From: Stenopsyche tienmushanensis
Lineage: Eukaryota > Arthropoda > Insecta > Trichoptera > Stenopsychidae
Assembly (NCBI GenBank): GCA_008973525.1
Contig: WACJ01000008.1
Location: forward strand, 1,426,001 to 1,490,000
Reading direction: 5' to 3'
Length of the DNA: 64,000 nt
Shown here: positions 54,201 through 64,000 of the stretch, piece by piece
Position numbering within the stretch: position 1 is the stretch's first letter
Layout: each line of letters opens with the position of its first letter
Position numbers and translations under genes: made by a program
Notes under the pieces: model-generated
What the model saw: the letters and a program-made list of their open reading frames with translations, nothing else
Told to the model about the DNA's origin: nothing
The model's database searches: none

Positions 54201-54720
54201 ATTTAAACAAGTTTTGAGTTCAATAATAAAGAACATTCGTAATCTAAAAATATTTCATTGTAAATGATGAAAAATATAGCAACTTATTGCAATTATGCCA
54301 TTTGAATTTAGTGGGAATTTTATGACGATATCGAATTTAAGCAGGCTTAACGTAAACCAAAATTATATTAATGCAAAAACAATGCCAAAAAATCTAGCGT
54401 TTTGTTAATCGCTAAAATTATAGAAGATGGTGTAAAAAAAAAATCATTGTGTTTGTTTGTCCAGTATACGTTCCTATACCACACTTCCAATTGCGATGAA
54501 ACTTTGGTGAATCGAACATCCGTATACTCGGTACACACGAGTGTGGTTTCTTGTGCATGGTTTTCTAGCATGGCGATTACTAAAACACTTTGTTACAAAT
54601 GATGAAAATATGTCTCGCAAGGGATCGTAAGTCTAAGCGTGTGTTCATTTCACTGCAGTATTGAATAAAGAAGATGATAATCATTTTCTGTCAATAAAGA
54701 AATAATTTTTTTCACTTCAT
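51300..54720. other. AT-rich spacer
   Basis: Very AT-rich sequence with no gene seen. It contains a perfect palindrome at 52946-52985 and an ATCATCATCATCATG tract at 53754 followed by GTACAAAGGCCT, perhaps the tail of an RTE-like LINE. Open frames are short and domain-free. Confidence 0.45.
52946..52985. repeat. perfect 15-bp hairpin
   Basis: ATGATCAGCAAAATC and its exact complement GATTTTGCTGATCAT are separated by ten bases (GTCGTCGACA). No TTAA or TA duplication and no neighbouring gene explains it. Confidence 0.8.
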
Positions 54721-54725
54721 GATCA

Positions 54726-56490
54726 GTGCGTCAGAAGCTGCCGTTCTTGGTCGCCGTGAGGTACTCCCCGGAGACGGCCTCGATGGCGATCCTCGTCAGC
54801 TCCCTCAGCTCCAGGTGGAAGGGGATCGGCCCGTCCGAGTCGCAGATCTACTGGAGTAAAAATGGCGGTGCCATCTTGGTGGAATCACGAACTGACGGTC
54901 GCAAGAAGAGCGGCAAGAAAGGCCCAAAAAGATCTATAACACCTAAAAAGAGAACTTAGGAACACTCCGGTGGATGATGTGCCATAGAATCTCACAGAGG
55001 TGCTCATCAGGAAAACCACAGAGAAGAAACTCAGAGCAGCTGCATATAAAAAAATAATCGGAATATCCAAATTGGTATCCTGGAGATCCATTGATGGGCA
55101 CATCGCCAAAAGTGCCTTTCGGCAGATCGATCTTCGTTTCATTTTTCAAGAGTTTCAAGACAGGCGTCTTTCCTGACTGCTGAAAGAGAGGATTGGTCAC
55201 CATTCTTCCGAAACCAAAGATGAACAAACAACCAGAAAACCCAAAGGCATATCGGATCATAGTGTTTCTTCCCACGCTAAGAAAACTCCCGAAGAAAACT
55301 ATAGCATATAGGATGAATACTGCTCTTGAGGGAGACTATCCACTGTCCGGAAAATAGTTTGGCTTCAGACCTGGGAAGTCCACCATTGATGCCATCTCCA
55401 GTGTGCTATCTATCACAGAATCAATCACCAAACGCTACGCGATTGCGGTTCTGTTGGATTTCTCGGGAGCCTTTGACAATGCCTGGTGGGCAATTATTAT
55501 CGTTAAACTGGATAAATACAAGATCCCTAATAGCACAATTAAATGAATACGTAGCTACTTTGATAATAGGATTGTTTTTGCACCGGCTGGAGGTGAGTTT
55601 ATCACTCGCTCTCTGACAATGGAATGTCCATAGGGATCTGTTCTGGGGCCCATGCTCTAGAACATACTGCTTGATGATGCCTTTGACCTGATACTCCAGC
55701 AGGATTGCTTACTAACAGCATATGCTGATGTCCCTACTCTCACAACATGCGGGGATTCAAGATCAGAACTGAAGGAAAGAACAAATAGAGCCTTAAAAAT
55801 GTCCAGACTGGCGGGGCAGACACCTCAGGATTGCCTATGAAGCCATATACGAGAGTACAGAGCAGGGGAATAGGCGGACAGGCTTGAACACCGTGGACGA
55901 GACAAGACGGCGAGACGAAGACTAAACATTACACAACGGCAGCCACTACTAAGAATCACTGGAGCGTACAGAGCAATTCCTACAGACAGCCTCCCTGTCC
56001 TTGCAGGGATCATACCACTAGACCTAAAAGTGAGGAAGCAGATAGAATTCTTACGGATCCTATTGCCTTCAAGCTAAAATGGGTTGACTTCCTGGCGGGG
56101 CACGGCCATTTTGCGATATACCTGGCAATAATGAAAATAAAATATAGTTCGGACTGTGTGTGCGGGGATCCTTTCATGGACTCGGATCACGTTCTGTGGT
56201 CCTGTTTGGGCATGTCGGCCGAGAGAGAGGCTCTCCTGTGCCGTATCAGAGGTCCTTTTTCTGGACCTCTTGGCCACAGGGACTTGGTGGTCAGCCCCGG
56301 TGCCTTTTCGGCGCTCAAGGCTTTTTGCCATAGTTTCGGAGCCAAGTGCGCCTTGGACGGATACTATTTTTAGTGTCCGTCCTCTACCATAACATGTTAT
56401 TTATACTATTTTTATATTTGTCCTCTATGTCACTACGGGTTGACCATATACTTGTTTTAATCTAGGTGTGAATAAAATAAAAATAAAAAA
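54726..56490 (+). mobile_element. degenerate R1-clade-like LINE
   Basis: Pieces of a non-LTR retrotransposon polyprotein are read in order on the plus strand. WWNHELTVARRAARKAQKDL near 54880 is the linker after the endonuclease. FGFRPGKSTIDAI near 55365 and VLLDFSGAFDNAWW near 55450 are reverse-transcriptase blocks, followed by GSVLGPM near 55638 and AYADV near 55721, where the catalytic YADD would be. LLRITGAYRAIPTDSLPVLA is near 55950, and the C-terminal CVCGDPFMDSDHVLW near 56157. It ends in an A-rich tail, AATAAAATAAAAATAAAAAA, near 56474. Stops, frameshifts and the damaged active site show that it is dead. It is clearly more GC-rich than its surroundings. Confidence 0.85.
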
Positions 56491-56670
56491 CTACATGATC
56501 AGCTAAATAAAGTGATATAAATTTAAAACGCAATAAAATAGTCAGTTTTCATTCTTCTTATTTCAAATGATCAGCTAATGTTTAATATATTTGATGAAGC
56601 TGAATGTATAGTTTAATTCAATAATCTTTACCCTGATTGTGGCATTGAGTCTAGTGATGAATACAGAAGC

Positions 56671-56982
56671 AAAGCCGTAACAAGGGTATAAAGCGCCTGT
56701 GGCAAGTATCTAACTTCCCCCCATCCGTCTAGACGCAAGGTTTGTATATCCAATCGGTCCACTTTTCGGACCGCTGATATGACGAATGAGCGCCTCGCGA
56801 TCGGATGACATACCTGAACACGTCTACAAAATGATTACAATTACAAACTCGAAATGATCGAATAAAATAAAAACCACGTGTAACTCTCGACCGGGTCGGT
56901 ATTCTGCGTTTTGCGCCTCAAGCCCAGTTACATTCGTGGCGGGCGCCTGCTTTGCCATGCCTTTGTTATGGCCCTGATCGAT
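56671..56982. mobile_element. hAT-type element, CAGAGCCG family, degraded copy
   Basis: It starts AAAGCCGTAACAAGGGTATA and ends CCTTTGTTATGGCCCTG, matching the family at 17885 and 32495 at both ends and in GGCGGGCGCCTGCTTTGCCA. No clear target duplication remains. It lies about 180 bases downstream of the LINE relic. Confidence 0.7.
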
Positions 56983-58340
56983 GCAATACTCCAGAATACG
57001 TTTTCATTCTTGTATCAATTCGCTTTTGCTTGTTATATTTTTTAATAGAGCCTTGATCTCCAAATGGAATTCAAGCCTGGGAAATAGGGATCCATTTTTG
57101 CGTCAATAGTAAATAAGAAATATGTAGGAAATTCTCAATTTTCATTGAACATATGCGACGTCGCTGAGCATTTTTATAATTTCCAGAAATTGTTTATATC
57201 CATGGTATGCGTCTATCGTTTAATATTTCGTGCTCAAAATTGATTGAATGCCATGGGTCAAATCACGAGCTAAGCATGTCCTCACTCTTTCATGGCAGCT
57301 CACTGCTCCAAATAAATATTCTGCTATAAACATCTATTCTAACAATATCTGGGATGGCCCACTTAATATTGCTAACAGATCTGGCCAACGCGACAAGAAA
57401 TGGTAGACCAAAGCCCAAATCGCAATTTTATAAAAGTTGGGTATCCATTACATTTATGCTTATTTTATGGATACATGAATAATCCATGATTGTTTTATTT
57501 TTTTAATTTTCATAATAATTTCTAAGTCGAGGATGAAAATTAAGAATTTGTGGCAAATTTAAGTATTGGGAAATCATTCGAGTTCGATTTAATTTCATCA
57601 CTTCATATATTGATTTAATGTAATTCGGTCGCTTTTTTATCACTTTTGAATAAATATACTCCAACTATTTATTTTAAATAAAAAATCGCAACGGCCAACA
57701 CATTAGTATTCTTCCACATGATATGAAAACAAACTTGTAGTAGTTCATGGCCATTAGGGGTTTCCAAGAAGAATAATGAGGAAAATATAGATTGCATCAC
57801 TGATGCTATTATCGGCAGTATAGGTGAGGAATTTAAAAATAACAATACTAATCCATATTTTTCCGTATATACTACTATTTGTATTTTCCTTGAAAAATTA
57901 TATAAAAAACATTTTTTGTAAAATATCATATTGTATAGCTAATAAAATAAAAATATTTTACATAATAGCGCTTCTAAGAATATGAACGTTTATGTATTAT
58001 ACAGTGTACTTTCAATTATCCGGGTGTGGGTTGTCCATGCCTGAAAATTATTATTTTTTTAATTTTTGATACTCGGATAATAAAGCCATTCCTGAATAGT
58101 ACTTAGGTGTTGTTATACAGAGATCAATATTAAAGAAATAAAACTCTTCAAAGCGATATGGATGATGCTTGTATCTTATTTACCAAAACAAACGTCTGAT
58201 CTCATGTTTTGATTATCTTGGTTTTCAAAACAATTGAGCAAGAGTTTAAGAAATTTTGTTATACGAGGCAGAAATCACAACGAGAATAATATTGTGAAAA
58301 TGGACCCGGAGTGATGAGAGCGATACACATGGCTTGATTA
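56983..58340. other. spacer, nothing recognised
   Basis: AT-rich sequence with short domain-free open frames (for example minus 57669-57929). No repeat ends or splice-joined coding signal were noticed. Confidence 0.35.
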
Positions 58341-58348
58341 CTAACTCT

Positions 58349-58454
58349 TTAACGTGTATGATAGTATGACCGCGTATTTGCGAGCGAATTCCAGCTCTTT
58401 CTGAATCATTGGAATTCGCTCGCAAATACGCGATCATCCTACCATACATGTTAA
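58349..58454. repeat. TTAA-bounded foldback with 23-bp perfect stem
   Basis: From TTAA to TTAA the sequence folds into an arm of about 45 bp. The inner 23 bp (CGCGTATTTGCGAGCGAATT... and complement) pair perfectly around a 16-base loop, and the outer 20 bp pair with a few mismatches. This looks like a tiny TTAA-target MITE; its shape would also suit a small-RNA precursor. Confidence 0.75.
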
Positions 58455-59329
58455 CTAGGAGCGTTTTTCTTAATAAATAATGAGTATTAAAATTATGAAA
58501 TAAAAATATGTATTGTAAATATGATATTATAATCAAAACCAAGTAGACTTGGATTATCCGTGCTTGTCCTCCCCGGCAATCTACTGTAATACAATCAAAT
58601 TATGGTATTTTTTTACAGTAAACGTGTAAAGATGGGCTCATTAATTTGACTTTATTGATTGGCGTGTGCGTTGGGTATTCTTAGAATATTTTATATCAAC
58701 TCTAAGCGAAAAATTGTTTTCAAAACAAAAACATATTACGTAATGATATTCCTATGAAAAGATTACAAAATTACCCACAGATAACATTTTGACATTTTTT
58801 AGTACAATTTTATTCATCAATCGTTAAATACCTCAATTATATTTTATAAAAACTGAGCACAATAATTACCATTACAACATATAAAAATATATTTAACTTT
58901 TTGAACAATAGCCAAAAAAAGATGTATGTAAATATCTCAGCTTTGATGAATGTGCAAATAGTTTTTATTAAATTTTATAAAAAAAATCATAAGGATGTTC
59001 AACTTTAAATAAATTAAAAAATACTAGCTCTGAGTAGCAAGGTCAAAACCAGTTTGGCAATAATAAATACGAGTTTCCAATACAGGTTTCTGCATACAGC
59101 ATATGAACTGTTGTTTTTTTTTTTTTTTTATTTAATTTTGCTCGCATGACCTGACAAAGTCTATTTGAATTGATCTTCAATTGAAAATATATTGAAAGGC
59201 TTTAAAAACTTTTATTGTAGATTATGAATACTAATTCAAATAGTGCTGAATTGTACAGTTCAATATATTATTTTACCCGAAAAGAAATGTTCACATTGCA
59301 AATATCTATTATATATTTGCACGTTCCCA

Positions 59330-59720
59330 ACCTTTTTCGGGTGGCGACCCCTTTTTATAAAAGTCATGTGATCAGCTACCCTTATGCAATTGAAAAAGTA
59401 TATTTTAATTAAGTAATTAGAAAAAAACAACGAAAATAATTTTTTTTTTAGTATAATTTTATTTTAAATTATGTAAAGCAAGCATCGTCACATTTGGGTA
59501 TGAATGATACATACCACATCAGAATTGTATGAGCATTTTTTTTATTAAACAAGTAATGTGCCAAGGAATCATTCCGCAAAATCAATAATTCATCAGCGAA
59601 TCATTACGTCTGTTGACTCATCAACATGAAAACAAAACAACGGTGTTTGTTTTTTCATTTTATTCAATATCTATTATTTAACATTTATGTTCTGATGTAC
59701 ACCACTGGAGTTATTCATTG
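59330..59720 (+). mobile_element. hAT transposon remnant
   Basis: CACGTTCCCAACCTTTTTCG followed by GGTGGCGACCCCTTTTTA is the typical terminal region of many animal hAT elements ('CAGTGGTTCCCAACCTTTTT...GCGACCCC'). The first bases are mutated and no opposite end was found. Some later sequence, to about 59720, is AT-rich and uninformative. Confidence 0.5.
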
Positions 59721-60415
59721 CAACCTTACTTCACTGAAATCCCCAAGAATTAATTTCACCATCTTCAACATGCAGGATTTGATGAGCTTTTCTCCAACTG
59801 TGTAAGAATTTTTTGCTTGGTAATTTCCAATGCGACTTCATATGACGCTGTGCTTTTTTGCTGAAAGCTTCCTGTTCAATCAAATCTTTGATGTTTGCAA
59901 CTAGTTTATTGCCGACGAAAGAACCCCAAATCCTTTTTAGTATGCTTGAGTTTTGAAGGTTTTATAAGTAAGGTAAGGTATTATATAAGTTGGAGACCCC
60001 ACAGAAAACCCGCTGTGATCGCCTTCAGGATCACGACTCATAGGTTAAGAGCCCTTGTCATAAATGGTTTAAGTATGGAAAATTCCGCCGATAATATTAT
60101 TGTTTTCCTTTCAATTTATCAATAACAAGTCTCATAAACATGCAATTATAGGAAGCCAAACATTATTTATTTTCCTAGAATTAATTTCAGTCTCAGTCCA
60201 ATAGTTTAGCATCGATACAAATTTATCACATAAGTCTTGTATAAAATATTATCTTGGTTTCAGGAAAACTTTTACAAAAACTAATTAAAAATGTAGAAAC
60301 GTTCATACTTATTTATAAAAATTCATATAGTCATCATATTTATAAAAATTCAAAATGAGATTCACAGCTTTTTTTTAAAGTGTCTATCACAGAACAGCAC
60401 TCAATATTTAGCAAA

Positions 60416-63400
60416 CTATTTATCAAGAAGCTTTTGCAAATTTTCTCTAGCACTCTTTAGTGTATGATCAATAGACAAGGCTTTTTTATACATTTCGATA
60501 GCACGATTCATTTTTTTCCACCTATGATACAAAACACCTGAAAAATAAAATAAGCACTATTCAAGGAAATGATATTGAAGATAATTCTGAAAATGATAAA
60601 AAACTCACCTAAATTTGCATAATATATGGCCGGTGGGATTTCCTTTAATTTAATAGCTTCAGAAAAATGTTTTTCCGCTTCAGGGAAATCTCCACTTTTA
60701 CCCAAAAGATTTGCAATGTTAAAATGAATTGACGCAACGTTTGGCAATACAGAAAGCGCTAATGGAGCTAATTTGAGAGCTCTTTCAATTTGACCTATAA
60801 TATGTGGAATAAAATATATTCTATTTTTAAAGTTACAAATGGGTGAAAATAATAATATAATTATATTATCGATAGTTCCAAAACCACATGTCGTTTTTAC
60901 ACTTTTGTTTAGAAACGTTATTTTTCAATGTTGTTTTTTTACTATACATTTTGCCCCGTTAGGAATTTAGTTTTTTAAATGAAAGAGTTAAATTCAAGCA
61001 AAAACATTAAGCAAATATTAATTAATTGCATTGATACACTGTATTCTCCTTCAGTAGATACAACCTTTTTTCATCTATTGAATATTTTTTTAATTCTGGA
61101 AGAATAAAATGTTTTGTTATAAAATATTTTTCGACTCATCATTTCACCGATCGAAATGATGCTCCATCGATCTAAATAAATTATAGTCTAAAAGAGCAAG
61201 ATCAGGAGAATAAGGTGAATGCGAAATCGTTTGCCAATCGAGTTCCTTTAATTTGTTTTTGGTCAATTTTGATTTATAGGGTCGCGCATTATCATGTTGT
61301 TAATTGTAATTTGGTAACGGTTGACTAAATCTGGAATCTTCATACTCAAAGCCACTTTAAAACTTTCTAATTGTGAACAATAAATCTCCCTTGTTATGGT
61401 TTGACCATATGAAAGGACTTCATGGTAGATTATCGCTTTGGAGTCCCACTTAACATTTAAAAGAATTTTTTTTACTGATTCAGTCGAGAGGTTGGTTTTT
61501 TTACCTGCCCCTTTGAAATTCATTATCTTTTGCATTTTTTATTTGAGTTCAACACCCACTTTTCATCTTCAGTCACAAGATAGTGTAAAAATGGTTGTTT
61601 CTTCTCTTTATTGATTAAATCACGTCACATACTCGCACGCACTGCCTTGATCTGATCAGTAATGTCGTACAGTATCCACACCCCCTGTTTTATGATCTTT
61701 CCTATTTGTTTCAAACGTATTTGAATACTTTTCCGGAAATATCCAAGCTTGTCTGTTAATTTTCGCGTAGTCTATGTTGAATTTAATTCAATTTTAGCAC
61801 ACAAGATATCATCATCCACTTTAAAGTTTAACGACATTCTACGAGATTTTGTCTAACTGAGAGATTTGTATCAACTCACTCAACTATGTATCCACATTTG
61901 TTGGCGATTTGTAGTATCCAAATTAAGCCGATGGGTCCCGCACCAACTCACACCTGAAAACCTGACGCAGTGTGTTAACGCTTACATATCTCATCTGGCA
62001 CAACAAAAAAACGAATCTTTCTTGAAACCCATATTTATGGGGATGAGACGTGGATAATTTATGATACCAATAAACTCAGAAGGCAATGGGTCAACAAAGG
62101 ACAACCAACATAAAGACAAGTTCAAGGTGGATTACATCCAAAAAAAGGGTTTTTTGTGTGTTTGGTGGAATTTCAAATGGATCGTTCTTTTTGAATTGGT
62201 GCTATATAATGAATTGATTACTTCAGACGTGCATTGTTCACAATTAGTCAAAATACGCCATGACAATGCAAGATTTTAGATAGATTCATTATTTTTTCTT
62301 ACACCTATAAAATTGATGTAGAAAACGGCACATGTTTTTGGAATGACTGATGTATAATAACATAATAATCATAATCTTAAAATTGTGAAAATTATAAGAA
62401 TTTATTATGAGCATAAATGTCGAAAAACTTGATAAAATTTACCTGTGTTATCTAACAATGCTAACGTATTACTCCATGCTACTGCATGTTGTGGATTAAT
62501 TTCAGTAGCCTTGTACCATGCATTCAGTGCCATTTCATGTCTTTTTTGATCTAAATACTATAAAATAGAAATATATTCATGAAATATTAATAACAGAGTA
62601 TTGAAATAAAAATCAAATTTAAATTTATATACAAACCAAATTTCCCAGATTATAAAAACAATCAGCATATTTTCTTCGATATTTCAAGGCATTTAAATAA
62701 GCGTTTTCCGCTTCTGATTGCTTATTACTATTAGCTAAAACAATTCCGAGGTTCATCCATGCTGCTGGGAAGTCTTCCCTAGAATCATGTGGTATAGTTG
62801 TAATCTGCATGAATTATTTCGAACAAAAAACTTCCCCAAGTCGTTCTTGCATAATTAATTATAATTTAATAAATATTGAGTTACTTTACAGATAGCGTGC
62901 TTTTTAAGCAAAAAAATAAGGCAATAATGACAATAACAATATAGCCTATAATAATTTTACACTAAAATACTTGAAACATGCTAAAAATGTACAAAATCAA
63001 AATGAAACATACTTAATTTTAATTGCATTTTTGAGAAGGATTTCAGCTTCTGAAAATCTTGATTGATCCTTCAATAAATTGGCTAAATTATTCATAGCTT
63101 GATAATAGTTGGGGTTAAGCCTAAAAAATAAAAATGCTATTGAATGCATCATTATAAAAGCGAATTTAATTTAATTTTCTAATGAAATTTCTATAAAAAT
63201 TACAATATACATTGTATCGTTAATATTATTGTGACTTTCTTTAATACAATACATTAACATTAAGCAGGAAATTATTAATATCACCAAAAATATTTTAACA
63301 TAACTGAAACTATAACTAAAGAAATATTTACAATAGACATGTTTATATGTTAACTTAAATATTTTTTATATGATTTTATACAGCCTCTTTTATAGGACAG

Positions 63401-64000
63401 TTGTCAATCACTGACAGACACTTTCAGGTGGTTCTCGGCCCAAAATGATTTGAGTTACGAGTAACGACCTAATATAAAAGTAAAATCAATGAAATAATTT
63501 TGTTAATACAAACAAATGGAACTAGTAATAAAAATTACCACTGTGTTAATAGTGGCCAGTTTGATAATACAGATATATCTGCTTGATGGTTGAAATGGTC
63601 ATTAATTTAATTAGTTATACATAAATAACATTTGTAATTTAAATAGATTACATTTATAAAAACAATTTAATGCTAATTCATAGGCGATATTATTTATAAA
63701 ATACATAGGATATTTATAGTATTTATAATATAAATTATTTTAAATGTATGTAGTACGAGAAAAATAATGAATAGTGTATTAATTCTGTAGATAGCTTAAA
63801 TGTTTAGAGCATGCACCCAAAAAGAGTCTTTGGCGAATCGATCTCTCCAGGTTTCAATGTTAATGATTATTACAAATTTATTGTCATAAATTGTACATTT
63901 AGTCTCTTCTATTTAATTAAAAGAAAAGGTGAATGAGTACAACCTAAGAGCTTCTCTGTATTTGACTTCAGCAGTGGTAAAATCATTATAATCACCAGCA
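60416..64000 (-). CDS. TMTC4: TMTC4-like TPR protein, C-terminal part, runs off the window
   Basis: TMTC proteins are ER membrane proteins with C-terminal TPR repeats; the family is linked to O-mannosylation of cadherins, and TMTC4 also to ER calcium. Six exons on the minus strand, 5' to 3': 63944-64000 (continues right), 63013-63120, 62637-62778, 62443-62557, 60609-60794, 60416-60537. They join in one frame of 242 residues ending QKLLDK, stop 60418-60416. TPR units visible: LNPNYYQAMNNLANLLKDQS, AAWMNLGIVLANSNKQSEAE, YRRKYADCFYNLGNL, ATEINPQHAVAWSNTLALLD, SIHFNIANLLGKSGDFPEAE and GVLYHRWKKMNRAIEMYKKA. The block 'AWMNLGIV...RRKYxDCxYNLGNL' is what points to TMTC4 within the family. The acceptor at 62779 (GATTCTAG) has a poor pyrimidine tract but is the only one that keeps the frame. 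The N-terminal membrane half is outside the window. Confidence 0.88.
60940..62340. mobile_element. two opposed mariner relics in a TMTC4 intron
   Basis: From about 60955 to 61860 the minus strand carries mariner transposase blocks, including SVKKILLNVKWDSKAIIYHE and LSYGQTITREIYCSQLESFK (61263-61535). Its first 150 bases match 5815-5960. From about 61866 to 62280 the plus strand carries QLTPENLTQCVNAYISHL and VCVWWNFKWIVLFELV, equivalent blocks of another copy. Both are broken by stops and frameshifts. Confidence 0.75.

Noticed and set aside
54885..55275. Two overlapping minus-strand open frames of 85 and 110 residues
   Set aside because: They are antisense to the LINE relic, whose plus-strand blocks explain the sequence.
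56156..56392. Second plus-strand frame of 78 residues
   Set aside because: Out-of-frame shadow of the LINE C-terminal block CVCGDPFMDSDHVLW.
62779..62804. Upstream acceptor (ATGCAG) for the TMTC4 exon at 62637
   Set aside because: It would put the exon out of frame with the preceding exon; the acceptor GATTCTAG at 62779 restores K-E-D-F-P-A-A-W in frame.

Overview
The window looks like about 64 kb of AT-rich nuclear DNA from an animal, most likely an insect. Genes are split by many spliceosomal introns with GT..AG ends, and introns and spacers are full of decayed Tc1/mariner, hAT, TTAA-target and LINE copies. An inter-alpha-trypsin-inhibitor heavy-chain-like gene with a low-complexity tail and a small C-terminal cysteine domain supports an insect, but the order cannot be fixed from the sequence alone.

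Layout: (1) 41-6768, + strand: the last twelve coding exons of an STT3A-type catalytic subunit of oligosaccharyltransferase; the 5' end lies outside the window. (2) 8848-15202, + strand: a complete ten-exon EXD2-type 3'-5' exonuclease gene. (3) 46973 down to 17161, - strand: a 29-exon secreted ITIH-like gene of about 30 kb, with signal peptide, VIT domain and vWA domain with MIDAS motif. It ends in an array of eleven phase-1 mini-exons encoding Pro/Gly-rich peptides and a four-cysteine C-terminal domain. Joined by its splice sites it gives one open frame of 1036 codons. (4) 46974-60415: a 13-kb spacer with only transposon relics and foldbacks. (5) 64000 down to 60416, - strand: the last six exons of a TMTC4-like TPR protein; its 5' end lies beyond the window.

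The genes are unrelated housekeeping or secreted functions and not a co-regulated cluster. STT3A (N-glycosylation) and TMTC4 (TMTC family, linked to O-mannosylation) both act in the ER membrane, EXD2 acts on mitochondrial or nuclear nucleic acids, and the ITIH-like protein should be extracellular.

The most unusual region is 17.5-31.3 kb. The ITIH-like tail has grown by duplication of short symmetric exons together with their introns. The duplicated introns provide before/after pairs for transposon insertion, including a 919-bp TTAA-flanked element with its empty site preserved in the sister copy. The window has no clear RNA gene, CRISPR array or complete autonomous transposon. All exon borders come from reading splice signals, frame continuity and remembered family alignments; no search was run.
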